Both the position numbers and the translations under genes were made by a program. The notes beneath the pieces are model-generated. The model had not been told where the DNA came from. It saw only the letters and a list, made by a program, of their open reading frames with translations, and did not search any database. Shown here piece by piece: positions 43,085 through 53,086 of a stretch of 64,000 nucleotides of DNA. Origin of the DNA: an uncultured Sphingomonadaceae bacterium (lineage in GTDB: Bacteria; Pseudomonadota; Alphaproteobacteria; Sphingomonadales; Sphingomonadaceae); the NCBI GenBank assembly GCA_947497315.1, contig CANMFX010000001.1, positions 62,001 to 126,000 on the forward strand, written 5' to 3'. Position 1 is the first letter of the stretch. Every line of letters starts with the position of its first letter.

Positions 43085-45388
43085 TTAGATCACTTCACCA
43101 TTTTGATCACGCAGCACTTCCCGGCGACCAATATGGTTGGGAGGGCTGATAAACTGGTCATCTTCCATCCGGTCGATGATCCGCGCAGCGGTGTTGTAAC
43201 CGATTCTAAGCTGTCGTTGGAGCCAGCTGGTCGACACTTTCTGGCTTTCAAAGACGATCTGGCAGGCCTGCGCATATTGCCGGTCTTCCTTGCTGTCAGA
43301 CAGATCTGCACCATCCAGGGCATAGCTGCCATCTTCCGGTTCTTCGGTTACCGCCTGAATATATTCCGGCGATCCCTGCGCCCGCCAATGATCGGCGATC
43401 AGGCGAACCTCGTCATCCGAAACAAACGGTCCATGGACACGGGTCAATTGCTTGCCACCGGGCATATAGAGCATGTCTCCTTTGCCGAGAAGCTGCTCTG
43501 CACCCTGTTCGCCCAGGATGGTGCGGGAATCGATCTTGGACGTCACATGAAAACTGATCCGTGTCGGCAGATTTGCCTTGATAACACCGGTAATAACATC
43601 AACCGATGGTCGCTGGGTCGCCATGATAAGATGGATACCAGCCGCCCGTGCTTTCTGGGCAAGCCGCTGGATGAGGAATTCAACCTCTTTACCGGCGGTC
43701 ATCATCAGATCAGCAAGCTCATCCACGATGATCACTATTTGCGGCAGGACTTCATAATCCAGCTGTTCTTCTTCGTAGATGGGCCGCGATGTTTCCGGGT
43801 CATAGCCGGTCTGGACCTTGCGGCCCAATGGTTCACCCTTTGCTTTGGCAGCTTTGACCTTCTCATTATAGTTGGCGAGATTGCGCACCGAGATGGATGA
43901 CATCATCCGGTAGCGTTCCTCCATTTGCTCCACCGCCCACTTGAGTGCGCGGACAGCCTTGGCCGGTTCGGTTACAACCGGCGACAGCAAATGCGGAATA
44001 TCGTCATAGGTGCTGAGTTCCAGCATCTTCGGATCGATCATGATCATTTTGCACTGATCCGGCGTCATCCGGTAAAGTAGCGATACGATCATGCAGTTAA
44101 GGCCAACGGATTTACCGGAACCCGTCGTACCTGCGATCAACAGATGCGGCATCGGTGCAAGATCGGCAATGACCGGATCACCAGAGATATTCTTGCCGAG
44201 AATGATTGGAAGCTGCCCCGTCTGATCCTGAAAACTGTCGCTGCCGATCATTTCATGCAGAACAACGGATTCACGCTGTGCATTGGGCAGTTCGATACCC
44301 ATGACGGTTCGGCCCGGTATTGCTGCGACACGGGCGGAAAGCGCTGACATATTTCGCGCAATATCCTCGGCAAGCTGGATCACGCGGCTTGCTTTGATGC
44401 CCGGAGCAGGCTCCAGTTCATACATAGTTACCACAGGCCCCGGCCGCACGGCGTTGATTGTGCCCTTCACATGAAAATCGTCGAGAACGGATTCGAGCAA
44501 ACGCGCATTGCGTTCCAGTCCCGCTTTATCGATGACATTATTGGCTTCTTCGGGCCGCGGCGTCAGAAGGTCGATTGATGGCAGCGAGTAAGGGCCAAAA
44601 AAATCACCTTGTTTGCCGCTCGATAGGCTCGCTTTTTTAGGAGGCAGGGCCCGGTCGCTAATTTCCGGCGGTGGCCGATTATCCGGTTTGACTTCTTTGC
44701 GTGGAGCGGGCGGCTTTTTCGGTTTCACAGGTGCAGCGCCCTCAGGCTCAATGACCAGGCCGCTATCTTCTTCACTCGATTTGAAGCGCGGCAATTTGAG
44801 TTGAGGCATGGACAACAGAGGCTTGTCGAGCCGTAGGCTGAAATAGCCAAGCACAAGGCCGCCGGTTACAGTGATTGCTGTCAACACACCCGAGACAAGG
44901 CCGCTCCAGCTCTCTGAAATAGCAGTCAAGCCAGCATTGATACCTTTGGCAGAAACCATGCCGGCAAGTCCGCCCCAGCCTGATGGCAAGTCCGCCTGAC
45001 TGTCAGGAAACCACAATGACAAACCCGTTCCGATCAGAAAGGCAGCAAGCAAACACCATAACAGTTGTTTTTTCCACTCAACCTGCGGAATATCGCGCCA
45101 CAAGCGATTGGCGAAAATCAATATCAGCGGCAGGAACAATATCACCGGAACACCAATCAGAGACAAAAACAGGTCAGAACTGTAAGACCCGGCAATACCC
45201 ATCCAGTTATGCTCGACGCTACCAGCCGCAGTGTTCAAAGAAGGATCGCTGGGCGAATAGCTCACAAAAGCAAGAAACAGAAAAACGGCCACGAGGCTGA
45301 GGAACACGGCACCGATCAGCGCGCCGCTGCGTAGCAGGCTGGCCCGCATCACTTCTCGCCAATTGGCTTCCTTTGCTTTTCCGGCCAT
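43085..45388 (-). CDS. ftsK: DNA translocase FtsK
   Basis: Couples chromosome segregation to cell division by pumping DNA at the septum. 767 residues: four to five N-terminal membrane helices (20-185), a Pro/Lys linker (195-280), the alpha/beta motor with Walker A GTTGSGKS (420-427), and a C-terminal winged-helix gamma domain (SWLQRQLRIGYNTAARIIDRME) that recognises polar KOPS sequences. This is the short-linker FtsK type. Start MAGKAKEANWREVMR. lolA follows downstream. Confidence 0.95.
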   Translation of the reverse strand: MAGKAKEANWREVMRASLLRSGALIGAVFLSLVAVFLFLAFVSYSPSDPSLNTAAGSVEHNWMGIAGSYSSDLFLSLIGVPVILFLPLILIFANRLWRDIPQVEWKKQLLWCLLAAFLIGTGLSLWFPDSQADLPSGWGGLAGMVSAKGINAGLTAISESWSGLVSGVLTAITVTGGLVLGYFSLRLDKPLLSMPQLKLPRFKSSEEDSGLVIEPEGAAPVKPKKPPAPRKEVKPDNRPPPEISDRALPPKKASLSSGKQGDFFGPYSLPSIDLLTPRPEEANNVIDKAGLERNARLLESVLDDFHVKGTINAVRPGPVVTMYELEPAPGIKASRVIQLAEDIARNMSALSARVAAIPGRTVMGIELPNAQRESVVLHEMIGSDSFQDQTGQLPIILGKNISGDPVIADLAPMPHLLIAGTTGSGKSVGLNCMIVSLLYRMTPDQCKMIMIDPKMLELSTYDDIPHLLSPVVTEPAKAVRALKWAVEQMEERYRMMSSISVRNLANYNEKVKAAKAKGEPLGRKVQTGYDPETSRPIYEEEQLDYEVLPQIVIIVDELADLMMTAGKEVEFLIQRLAQKARAAGIHLIMATQRPSVDVITGVIKANLPTRISFHVTSKIDSRTILGEQGAEQLLGKGDMLYMPGGKQLTRVHGPFVSDDEVRLIADHWRAQGSPEYIQAVTEEPEDGSYALDGADLSDSKEDRQYAQACQIVFESQKVSTSWLQRQLRIGYNTAARIIDRMEDDQFISPPNHIGRREVLRDQNGEVI

Positions 45389-45583
45389 TTTCTACTCCCG
45401 GGGTCTGTCCATCTTGGTACAAATGCCCAAACCCGTATTAACTATCGTTTCCTTTGCGCGAATCGGTGACTCCGCGTCAAGTTTTCCGGCAAGTTTGTTG
45501 ATGATAATTTACCCGAACAGCTTTCTTTTCGGTCCGCTGGTGCTTATCCTGTGGACAGCGGACGATAAGATAGAGGCGCGAAT

Positions 45584-46816
45584 ATGACCGGTAGTGAAAA
45601 GCAGAGCGATGTAATCATATTGGGCGCTGGCCTGATTGGTTTGACCCAAGCCCTGACTCTTGCGGCTCATGGATTGCGCGTGGCTGTGATTGATCGCGCC
45701 GCGCCGGCCCATTTGATGGATCCGCAAAATGACGGGCGAGTTTCATCCATCAATAGCGCCAGCTGGAACATATTTGCAGCGATTGGCCTATCAGAGAAGC
45801 TCGAGCCACATGGCTGCGATATTGACAGAATTCTGATCAACGATAGTCTAAAACCCGGAAAGCTCGACTTTACGCCTGATGAAAATGACGGCCCGCTCGG
45901 CGTGATGATTGAAAATGGAGTTTTGCAGCGGACATTGTTTAAAGCAGCACAGACACACGACCAGATTGATTTATACCTTCCAAAACAAGTGGAAAAAACC
46001 AACCGTGGTGATCATCACGTTTCCGTTACGCTGGAAAGTGGTGAGCAATTGGTCGCTCCGTTACTGATCGCTGCCGATGGTCGTGGTAGCACGGTACGCG
46101 ACGCGGCTGGCATCGTCATGACGAAATGGCAATATGACCATAGCGCCATTGTGTGCACAGTGACGCAAGAGCAGCCGCACGAAAATACGGCTTATGAGAT
46201 TTTCTATCCCTCCGGGCCGTTCGCCGTTTTACCAATGCGCGACAATGAGGATGGAAGTCATCGCTCGGCCATTGTCTGGACGGTTGCGCGCAAAGACGGA
46301 CCAGCTTTGGCCAAGATTAACAACCGGGCTTTTCAAGCGGAGTTGGTGAAGAAAACTGGTGGGTTTTTAGGTCAAATGACCTTGCAATCCGACCGCGCGA
46401 CCTATCCGCTCGGTTTTCATCATAGCGCAGAACTCATCGCCCAGCGTCTTGCCCTGGTTGGCGATGCGGGACATGGGATCCACCCGATTGCTGGTCAGGG
46501 ACTCAATCTTGGTCTGCGCGATGTGGCAGCATTGGCCGAGTGCATCGTCGATGGTGCCCGTACTGGCCTTGATCTGGGTGATGCGCAGATATTGGCTCGA
46601 TATGACCGCTGGCGCGGGCTGGACAATCTTATGATGTCGGCCGCGACAGACATCCTCACGCGGCTTTTTGGATTGCCCGGCGATACATCTTCAGCGATCC
46701 GCCGCTTTGGCATTGGCATGGTACAACGCATCCCGCCACTCAAAGACCAGTTCATGGTAGAAGCGCGCGGCGAAAGTGGTGATTTGCCGCAATTGCTTAT
46801 GGGCGATTTAATCTAG
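45584..46816 (+). CDS. UbiH/UbiF/VisC/COQ6 family FAD-dependent hydroxylase
   Basis: Probable ubiquinone-ring hydroxylase, 410 residues. N-terminal FAD fold VIILGAGLIGLTQALTLAAHGLRVAVIDR, the family signature DGRVSSINSASWNIFAAIGL (UbiH/COQ6 type), PLLIAADGRGSTVRDAAG, and GDAGHGIHPIAGQGLNLGLRDVAAL with the second FAD motif. It hydroxylates the aromatic ring of the quinone precursor with oxygen. Which carbon it hydroxylates cannot be read from sequence; COQ9 elsewhere in the window serves the same pathway. AGAGG lies seven bases before the start. Confidence 0.9.
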   Translation: MTGSEKQSDVIILGAGLIGLTQALTLAAHGLRVAVIDRAAPAHLMDPQNDGRVSSINSASWNIFAAIGLSEKLEPHGCDIDRILINDSLKPGKLDFTPDENDGPLGVMIENGVLQRTLFKAAQTHDQIDLYLPKQVEKTNRGDHHVSVTLESGEQLVAPLLIAADGRGSTVRDAAGIVMTKWQYDHSAIVCTVTQEQPHENTAYEIFYPSGPFAVLPMRDNEDGSHRSAIVWTVARKDGPALAKINNRAFQAELVKKTGGFLGQMTLQSDRATYPLGFHHSAELIAQRLALVGDAGHGIHPIAGQGLNLGLRDVAALAECIVDGARTGLDLGDAQILARYDRWRGLDNLMMSAATDILTRLFGLPGDTSSAIRRFGIGMVQRIPPLKDQFMVEARGESGDLPQLLMGDLI

Positions 46817-46820
46817 CTGT

Positions 46821-47588
46821 TTATCGTGGCCCTTGGCCATCATCGACCTTGATTATGGTGCCGGTCACGCATTCTGATGCCGGCGATAACAGATAGAGCA
46901 ATGTGCTATCCATCTGATCTGGCTGGCATATACGTTTGCGGGGGAAATGCTCGTAAAAATTGCCCATTCGGCTGGTCATTCCATCCGACATATCGGTAGC
47001 AAAAAGCCCCGGCGCAATCGCGTTGACGTTGATGAAGAATTTGGACCATTCAACGGCCAACGCCTCTGTTATTCTTGATATTCCAGCCTTGGTGGTCGAA
47101 TAAAGTGCAGCGCCATGACCATCATAATGGGTGCCGGCTATCGAGGAGATGTTAACGATCCGCCCGGGCATCTTTTGTTCGATCAAAGGTCGCGCAAACT
47201 CACAAGACAATATGTAGGCGGCGCGCATGTTGGTATCGAGAACGTCATCGATCAATTCCGTAGACATCTTCACAGCGCGAGCGGCGTCCACAATTCCCGC
47301 GTTGTTGACCAATATATCGGGTTGCCCCAGCGTTTCGGAGACGGACGGAACAATTGCTTTCAGTTGCTCCGCGTCCCGGACATCCAGATCGAAAGCCTGT
47401 GCATTGCCGCCATCCTGGGTGATTTCGTCTACCAGTTCATCCAGCTTTTCCCTGCGCCGGGCCGTACAAGCAACCTTTGCTCCACAAGCCGCCAAGACGT
47501 GTGCAAAACGGCGGCCCAGACCAGCAGACGCCCCGGTAACAATGGCAGTACGTCCAGTCAGGTCGATGGAAAAATTTGGGGTGGTCAT
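46821..47588 (-). CDS. Short-chain dehydrogenase/reductase (SDR) family protein
   Basis: 255-residue NAD(P)H-dependent oxidoreductase. N-terminal Rossmann motif VTGASAGLGRRFA (TGxxxGxG), NNAG motif at VNNAGIVDAARAV, catalytic Ser (NISSIAG), Tyr and Lys in YSTTKAGISR. The substrate cannot be assigned. Convergent with the ubiquinone hydroxylase, stops 4 bases apart. Its start lies 2 bases after a 13-bp inverted repeat that would hide its ribosome site (see 47591-47659), so translation may be controlled. Confidence 0.9.
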   Translation of the reverse strand: MTTPNFSIDLTGRTAIVTGASAGLGRRFAHVLAACGAKVACTARRREKLDELVDEITQDGGNAQAFDLDVRDAEQLKAIVPSVSETLGQPDILVNNAGIVDAARAVKMSTELIDDVLDTNMRAAYILSCEFARPLIEQKMPGRIVNISSIAGTHYDGHGAALYSTTKAGISRITEALAVEWSKFFINVNAIAPGLFATDMSDGMTSRMGNFYEHFPRKRICQPDQMDSTLLYLLSPASECVTGTIIKVDDGQGPR

Positions 47589-47590
47589 AT

Positions 47591-47659
47591 TAGGGCATCC
47601 CTTAAACTATTGGCCTATAACTATTTGGCTTATCCTGTTTTCAGGAAAGGGATGCCCTA
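47591..47659. repeat. Perfect 13-bp inverted repeat spanning the SDR leader
   Basis: TAGGGCATCCCTT (47591-47603) and AAGGGATGCCCTA (47647-47659) pair perfectly. The 43-base interior holds a second hairpin (TCCTG-TTTT-CAGGA). In the minus-strand mRNA the 3' arm contains AAGGGA, the only candidate ribosome site for the SDR gene, two bases short of its ATG. Confidence 0.7.
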
Positions 47660-47695
47660 GTGATTGTCGTCATGGCAAGCGGATAGTGTGCTGCT

Positions 47696-48370
47696 CTAGA
47701 GGTCTTGCTCCCGGATCGGTACGATTTTCAGCTCGACCCGGCGGTTTGCGGAGCGCCCCTCCTCGGTGCTGTTGGTCGCGATCGGCTGGCTTTCCCCAAA
47801 TCCGCGGGTTTCAACTCGTGCACGCTGAACGCCGCTATTGCTCAAGAAGTTGGCAACCGACAAAGCACGCCGTTCGGACAGCGATTGGTTGTACTGATCT
47901 GTGCCGGTGCTGTCGGTATGACCATAAACATCGATATAGCTTTTCTCATATTGTGACAGCGTATTTGCAACATCGCCCAAAGTCTGTTGAAACTCAGGCT
48001 CAATGGCCGCGCTGTTTACCGGAAAAGTAACATTGGACGGCATATTCAAGATCAGATTGTCGCCGTCACGGGTCACATCGACGCCGCTACCAGCGGTTTG
48101 CTGACGCAGTTTCTTTTCCTGCTCATCCATATAATAGCCCACGCCCGCACCGGCGAGGCCGCCAAGGCCAGCACCTATGATCTTTTCTGTACGATCATTA
48201 CGGCCGCCGATAATATCGCCCAGCAGATAACCGCCCAGTGCGCCGCCAATACCACCAATGGCTGCTTTGGACAGAACCCGGTTCCCCGTCTCTGGGTTGG
48301 TTGTGCAGCCGCTCGCAAAGGCGAGTGCGCTTAACGATAGTGCTGCAATAAATGCTTGTTTGCTACGCAT
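47696..48370 (-). CDS. OmpA family lipoprotein with glycine-zipper domain
   Basis: 224 residues. A lipoprotein signal with lipobox ASGC (Cys22) precedes a glycine-zipper stretch (IGGIGGALGGYLLGDIIGG, IIGAGLGGLAGAGVGYY), as in YMGG/SlyB-type proteins, then a C-terminal OmpA domain (YGHTDSTGTDQYNQSLSERRALSVANFL, GRSANRRVELKI with diaminopimelate-binding Asp and Arg). It should sit in the outer membrane and hold peptidoglycan. Divergent from the HlyC/CorC-type gene. Confidence 0.92.
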   Translation of the reverse strand: MRSKQAFIAALSLSALAFASGCTTNPETGNRVLSKAAIGGIGGALGGYLLGDIIGGRNDRTEKIIGAGLGGLAGAGVGYYMDEQEKKLRQQTAGSGVDVTRDGDNLILNMPSNVTFPVNSAAIEPEFQQTLGDVANTLSQYEKSYIDVYGHTDSTGTDQYNQSLSERRALSVANFLSNSGVQRARVETRGFGESQPIATNSTEEGRSANRRVELKIVPIREQDL

Positions 48371-48552
48371 ATTTTTAGTCCCTCATAGAAGCGCCGTTGG
48401 GATATACTTCCCCTTCCCAGCGCGATAGCCGTAATTAACCATAGATAAGATGAACCCAAAATTATCAGGGCGGCATCAAAGCATATTTGATATTTTGTAA
48501 AACATATGGCTATAGGGTTTCTTTCGGGCTTATTCCCTTTCTATTGGACAAT

Positions 48553-49860
48553 ATGACAGCTTTTCCTTGGTTTGATGTTGCGATCATTGTCGTGCTGGTG
48601 CTGATTAATGGCGTTTTCGCTATGTCGGAACTAGCCATTGTTTCCGCGCGCAAGGCATATCTCCATTCTGCAGCAGATCAAGGAAGCCGGGGCGCGAGAA
48701 TTGCTCTACGTCTGGCCGGCGATCCCGGTAAGTTTTTGTCCACGGTACAAATTGGAATCACATTGATCGGCATTGTCGCCGGCGCCTTTTCCGGAGCCAG
48801 CCTCGGCGGACCGGTCGCGGAGCGTTTGCAAGCTCTGGGAATGGGCCAAGAACTGTCTGTCAGTATCGGTTTCGCTTTGGTCATCGGGCTGACGACTTTT
48901 GCTTCGCTGGTTATTGGCGAACTCGTGCCCAAACAATTTGCGCTCCGTTCAGCCGAAAAAATTGCCGTCGTCATGGCACCGCCAATGGACTTACTCGCCA
49001 GAGTAGCCGCACCATTGGTGTGGCTGCTTGATGGCACAAGTGCATTAATCTTTCGGGTGCTCGGCCTCAAACGGGACCAGGCCAATCATGTGACCGCAGA
49101 TGAGTTACAGATGGTTTTTGCTGAAGCCACGCGGTCGGGTGTTATCGAAGAACATGAGCGAGCCGTTATTGCGGGCGTCGTGCGTATGGCCGACCGGCCC
49201 ATTCGAGAAGTGATGACGCCCCGGACAGAGGTTGATTGGTTGGATATTGGCGCGACCACCGAAGAAATTCATGCAATGTTGATAGAATCGCCGCACAGCC
49301 GCTTACCTGTGGCAGAGAATTCAGTGGACGATATTAAGGGCGTTGTCGTAGCCCGCGATATAGTCGCTGCGCAGTTTAGCGGACAGCCCCTCGATTTACA
49401 TAAGCTGATGCGCCCGCTGGAAAAAGTTCCGGATCAGCTCGATGCATTGGACGCGCTCGATATCCTTAGGGAAGCTGATGTGCCGATGGTTCTGGTTCAT
49501 GACGAATATGGCCATTTTGAAGGTATCGTAACTCCCAATGACCTCCTCCGATCGATCGCCGGTGAATTTGTCTCTGATCAAGACGAAAAGACTCAGCGCA
49601 GCCTGATTGAACGCGCGGATGGCAGTTTTCTTGTATCTGGCGCGATGTCGATGGATGCGCTGGCGGATCGTCTGGGTATCAAACTACCCGATGACCGGGA
49701 TTATGCCACAGTCGCCGGACACGCTTTGAATCAATTGCGGCGTCTACCGAAAGAAGGAGAGAATTTTGAGGATCAGAGCTGGATTTTTGAGATAATCGAT
49801 ATGGATGGTCGCAAAATCGACAAGTTGATTGTTCGGTCATCTAAACCAGATATCGATTAG
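48553..49860 (+). CDS. HlyC/CorC (CNNM) family transporter-like protein
   Basis: 435 residues: an N-terminal DUF21 membrane domain with three or four helices (AIIVVLVLINGVFAMSELAIVSARK, then GIVAGAFSGASLGGPVAE and TFASLVIGELVPKQFALR), two CBS domains (VMTPRTEVDWLDIG, and VHDEYGHFEGIVTPNDLL) and a C-terminal CorC_HlyC domain. Relatives act in magnesium or cobalt efflux. The start at 48553 gives the standard family N-terminus. Divergent from the OmpA lipoprotein gene. Confidence 0.88.
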   Translation: MTAFPWFDVAIIVVLVLINGVFAMSELAIVSARKAYLHSAADQGSRGARIALRLAGDPGKFLSTVQIGITLIGIVAGAFSGASLGGPVAERLQALGMGQELSVSIGFALVIGLTTFASLVIGELVPKQFALRSAEKIAVVMAPPMDLLARVAAPLVWLLDGTSALIFRVLGLKRDQANHVTADELQMVFAEATRSGVIEEHERAVIAGVVRMADRPIREVMTPRTEVDWLDIGATTEEIHAMLIESPHSRLPVAENSVDDIKGVVVARDIVAAQFSGQPLDLHKLMRPLEKVPDQLDALDALDILREADVPMVLVHDEYGHFEGIVTPNDLLRSIAGEFVSDQDEKTQRSLIERADGSFLVSGAMSMDALADRLGIKLPDDRDYATVAGHALNQLRRLPKEGENFEDQSWIFEIIDMDGRKIDKLIVRSSKPDID

Positions 49861-49916
49861 GCCAGATGTCAATTGAACCAGACGTCGGCTAGTGGCGCGC
49901 GAAACTGTCGAAATGA

Positions 49917-49951
49917 AAAAAAGGCCTCCTTCAGACTGAAGGAGGCCTTTT
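49917..49951. terminator. Bidirectional intrinsic terminator between corC-like and ftsH genes
   Basis: A long hairpin, AAAAGGCCTCCTTC with GAAGGAGGCCTTTT (about 14 bp, loop AGACT), is flanked by A and T runs, so it can end transcription from both convergent genes. Strong. Confidence 0.88.
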
Positions 49952-50003
49952 GTATCTATTTATCTGAGTATCAGGTGAGTGATCTAGCTAACATAGTAGC
50001 AGC

Positions 50004-51956
50004 TTAAGCACCCTGCGGTTTCGGATCGCCAAATGGGCCTTTCCGCTTCTTGCCCGCTTTCGGTATAGATGTACCAATTGTAGGAACCGAAGATGGCTTC
50101 ACGACATCGCCGTCGGGCCGTTCAAATTTGCCGTTCTCGACCAGTGAGTCAATCTCGTCACCCGACAAGGTTTCATACTCAAGCAGCGCATTTGCCAGCA
50201 AATGCAGCTGATCTTCGTGTCTGGTCAATACATCTTTGGCGCGGTCATAGCCGGCATCAACGATACCGCGAATTTCGCTATCGATTTTCTTGGCCGTTTC
50301 GTCCGACATATGGACGCGTTGGGATTGTGAATAGCCGAGGAAGGTCTCGCCTTGCTCCTCTTCATATTGCAACGGTCCCATTTCGTCCGACATGCCCCAT
50401 TGCGTGACCATGTCGCGCGCGAGCTTCGTCGCATATTGAATGTCGCCTGACGCGCCGGAAGACACCTTGTCATAGCCAAAGATGATTTCTTCCGCGACAC
50501 GGCCGCCCATCGACACAGCCATATTAGCGTGCATCTTGTCACGGTGATAGCTGTAGCTGTCCCGCTCCGGCAGGCGCATAACCATGCCAAGCGCACGGCC
50601 GCGCGGAATGATCGTGGCTTTATGGATCGGGTCAGAGGCAGGCTCATGCACCGCCACAATCGCGTGACCGGCTTCATGATAAGCGGTCATTTTCTTTTCA
50701 TCCTCGGTCATTACCATGGACTTGCGTTCCGTGCCCATCATGACCTTGTCTTTGGCGGTTTCAAACTCGTCCATCGCCACGAGACGCTTCCCGCGACGAG
50801 CAGCCATGAGGGCCGCTTCATTGACAAGGTTCGCAAGATCAGCGCCGGAGAAACCAGGTGTGCCGCGTGCAATAGTGCGTGCATTCACATCGGGTGCCAG
50901 TGGCACTTTCTTCATATGCACTTCGAGGATCTTTTCACGGCCTTCAATATCTGGGCGCGGCACGACGACCTGGCGATCAAAGCGGCCCGGACGCAACAAT
51001 GCGGGGTCGAGGACGTCAGGACGGTTGGTCGCGGCGATGATAATGATACCTTCATTCGCTTCAAAACCATCCATTTCGACCAAGAGCTGGTTCAGCGTCT
51101 GTTCGCGCTCGTCATTGCCATTGCCAAGACCGGCGCCACGATGGCGACCAACGGCATCAATCTCATCAATGAAAACAATACAAGGTGCGTTTTTCTTCGC
51201 CTGCTCAAACATGTCGCGAACACGGCTCGCACCAACGCCGACAAACATTTCCACAAAATCTGAACCGGAAATGGTGAAGAAAGGAACGCCGGCTTCACCA
51301 GCAATTGCACGGGCCAACAAGGTTTTACCCGTCCCCGGTGAACCTACGAGCAATGCGCCTTTGGGAATTTGCCCTCCCAGTTTCGCAAAGCGGCCTGGAT
51401 TTTTAAGAAATTCAACGATTTCTTCCAGCTCTTCGCGTGCTTCATCAATACCAGCAACATCTTCAAAAGTGACCTTGCCTTGCTTTTCGGTCAGCATTTT
51501 AGCTTTGGATTTGCCAAAACCCATTGCCCCGGAGCCGCTGCCTTTTTGCATTTGGCGCAACACGAAAAACGCGATGCCAAGAATAAGCAGGAACGGGAGC
51601 GACTGGATCAACAGATATTGCCAGATGCTTGGGCTTTCTTCTGCTTGACCGCTATATTCTACGCCCTTTTCATCAAGCAATTTGACGAGGCTAGGGTCGT
51701 TGCCAACCGGCGTGGTGGCAAATTTGTCGCCATTGGTCAGCTCGCCGGTAATCTTGTCTGGAGCAATCGCGACGCTTTGGACGCTGCCCTCGGCAACCTT
51801 CGCACGGAACGAGGAATAGCTGATTGATTCACCAGAATCAGCACCAGCACCGGCACCAAACATGGAGACAGTGAGCAACAGGGCGACAATCACGCCTGCC
51901 CAGATGAGCATACTCTTCATCCAGGGGTTTTCCTTGGGATCCTGTTCGTCATTCAT
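50004..51956 (-). CDS. ftsH: ATP-dependent zinc metalloprotease FtsH
   Basis: Inner-membrane AAA protease that degrades misfolded membrane proteins and short-lived regulators such as the heat-shock sigma factor. 650 residues: two membrane helices (about 15-35 and 112-134) around a periplasmic domain, AAA domain with Walker A GSPGTGKT (205-212), pore [15 protein letters not shown], and zinc protease domain with HEAGH (427-431). The C-terminal [13 protein letters not shown] is also typical. Downstream of tilS on the same strand, a common order in bacteria. Confidence 0.97.
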   Translation of the reverse strand: MNDEQDPKENPWMKSMLIWAGVIVALLLTVSMFGAGAGADSGESISYSSFRAKVAEGSVQSVAIAPDKITGELTNGDKFATTPVGNDPSLVKLLDEKGVEYSGQAEESPSIWQYLLIQSLPFLLILGIAFFVLRQMQKGSGSGAMGFGKSKAKMLTEKQGKVTFEDVAGIDEAREELEEIVEFLKNPGRFAKLGGQIPKGALLVGSPGTGKTLLARAIAGEAGVPFFTISGSDFVEMFVGVGASRVRDMFEQAKKNAPCIVFIDEIDAVGRHRGAGLGNGNDEREQTLNQLLVEMDGFEANEGIIIIAATNRPDVLDPALLRPGRFDRQVVVPRPDIEGREKILEVHMKKVPLAPDVNARTIARGTPGFSGADLANLVNEAALMAARRGKRLVAMDEFETAKDKVMMGTERKSMVMTEDEKKMTAYHEAGHAIVAVHEPASDPIHKATIIPRGRALGMVMRLPERDSYSYHRDKMHANMAVSMGGRVAEEIIFGYDKVSSGASGDIQYATKLARDMVTQWGMSDEMGPLQYEEEQGETFLGYSQSQRVHMSDETAKKIDSEIRGIVDAGYDRAKDVLTRHEDQLHLLANALLEYETLSGDEIDSLVENGKFERPDGDVVKPSSVPTIGTSIPKAGKKRKGPFGDPKPQGA

Positions 51957-52015
51957 GATAGTTGCTGTCCTGTCTTGGTATCGTCAGCGGTTATTCCAAC
52001 CGAATCTGTCTCTTA

Positions 52016-52043
52016 AAGATAGGAGTTTTGCCTAGGATGACAA
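52016..52043 (-). promoter_or_regulatory. Candidate promoter of ftsH
   Basis: On the minus strand TTGTCA (52038-52043) and TATCTT (52016-52021) are 16 bases apart, about 60 bases before the ftsH start. CCTATCTT at the -10 also fits a heat-shock type; the class is uncertain. Confidence 0.4.
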
Positions 52044-52113
52044 TATAAGGCCGAATGTTTTTGCTGATCAGTCTGATCGCAAATGGTAATTTTCCGCTAA
52101 AATACTGAAATAC

Positions 52114-53061
52114 TTATCTATTGTTGCGTTCTGGTGCGGCAGCGAAGGTCCAGACCTTTCCGCCTTTGCACAAAATATTTCCAATAGTCTGGGTTTCACC
52201 TTGTTCCAGCCCCTTGATCAGAGGCTCCAACTGGCTGCCGCGCGGCGACAATGCCGGATCGCAGACATGCAAGCATCTCAAGAGCAATCGCCGCACAATT
52301 TCATGGGGAAAGTCATGATTGTCGAGTGTGCAGCCATCTTCATTTTTCTGGATATGGGTTATCGCCAGTTTGTCGACCATCCAATGTATCGCGGTCCGCG
52401 CATCATCCAGCGCAGCGGCGCTCTGGTTAGCGAGGCTTACATCAAAACCCGACAACCGCGACAATGCATCCCTTACCCGGACACGGTCAAAACTCTGATC
52501 TTTGTTGGAAGGATCATCAACCGGTTTAACTCCTTGAGCCGTCACGAAATCGGCCAGCTTATTTTTTGAGAAGCTAAGTAACGGGCGAATGATGGGACCC
52601 CGTTTGGCACGGATTGCAGACATGCCGTCAATACCACTACCGCGCATTATCCGCATAACAAGCGTTTCAAGCTGGTCGTCTGCGTGGTGGGCAGTAGCGA
52701 GCCACGCGATCTCTTGATCCTCTATCCAGGCGTTGAGCAAGGCATAGCGCGCTTTGCGAGCTTCTGCCTGAATACTGCCCCGAATGGGAAAAGATGGCTT
52801 TAATATCTGATGCGGAATCGCCCGGTCAGCACATATGCTGGCGACAAACTCGCATTCCGCATGGGCCTCCGGGCGCAGCCCGTGGTCGACACTTGCGGCA
52901 GCAATCCGTCCCGGGAAGCAGCTATTGGCGAGCAGCAACAAGGCAAGGCTATCAGGTCCACCGGAAACGGCGAGGCCCAACTTGTCATCGCTATTTTCGA
53001 AGTCAGGCACAAGCGTTGTCACAGCTTCACGGAAGCGATCAACAAGAGCCTGCCCCATCAT
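52114..53061 (-). CDS. tilS: tRNA(Ile)-lysidine synthase
   Basis: Modifies C34 of tRNA-Ile(CAU) to lysidine so that it reads AUA. About 315 residues. The PP-loop motif SGGPDSLALLLL (33-38 for SGGPDS) is followed by VDHGLRPEAHAECEFV, ATAHHADDQLETLVMRIMRGSG and IIRPLLSFSKNKLADF, all family hallmarks. The frame runs 414 bases upstream through cpoB without similarity, so the start is taken at the pair of ATG codons at 53061/53058; no clear ribosome site is seen. Between cpoB and ftsH. Confidence 0.92.
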   Translation of the reverse strand: MMGQALVDRFREAVTTLVPDFENSDDKLGLAVSGGPDSLALLLLANSCFPGRIAAASVDHGLRPEAHAECEFVASICADRAIPHQILKPSFPIRGSIQAEARKARYALLNAWIEDQEIAWLATAHHADDQLETLVMRIMRGSGIDGMSAIRAKRGPIIRPLLSFSKNKLADFVTAQGVKPVDDPSNKDQSFDRVRVRDALSRLSGFDVSLANQSAAALDDARTAIHWMVDKLAITHIQKNEDGCTLDNHDFPHEIVRRLLLRCLHVCDPALSPRGSQLEPLIKGLEQGETQTIGNILCKGGKVWTFAAAPERNNR

Positions 53062-53086
53062 GGGGTGGACTGGCGGAGGCGCATTA

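Noticed and set aside
50529-51648. Long plus-strand frames over ftsH (244 and 310 codons)
   Set aside because: Antisense to FtsH with complete motifs; amino-acid composition is typical of reverse frames.
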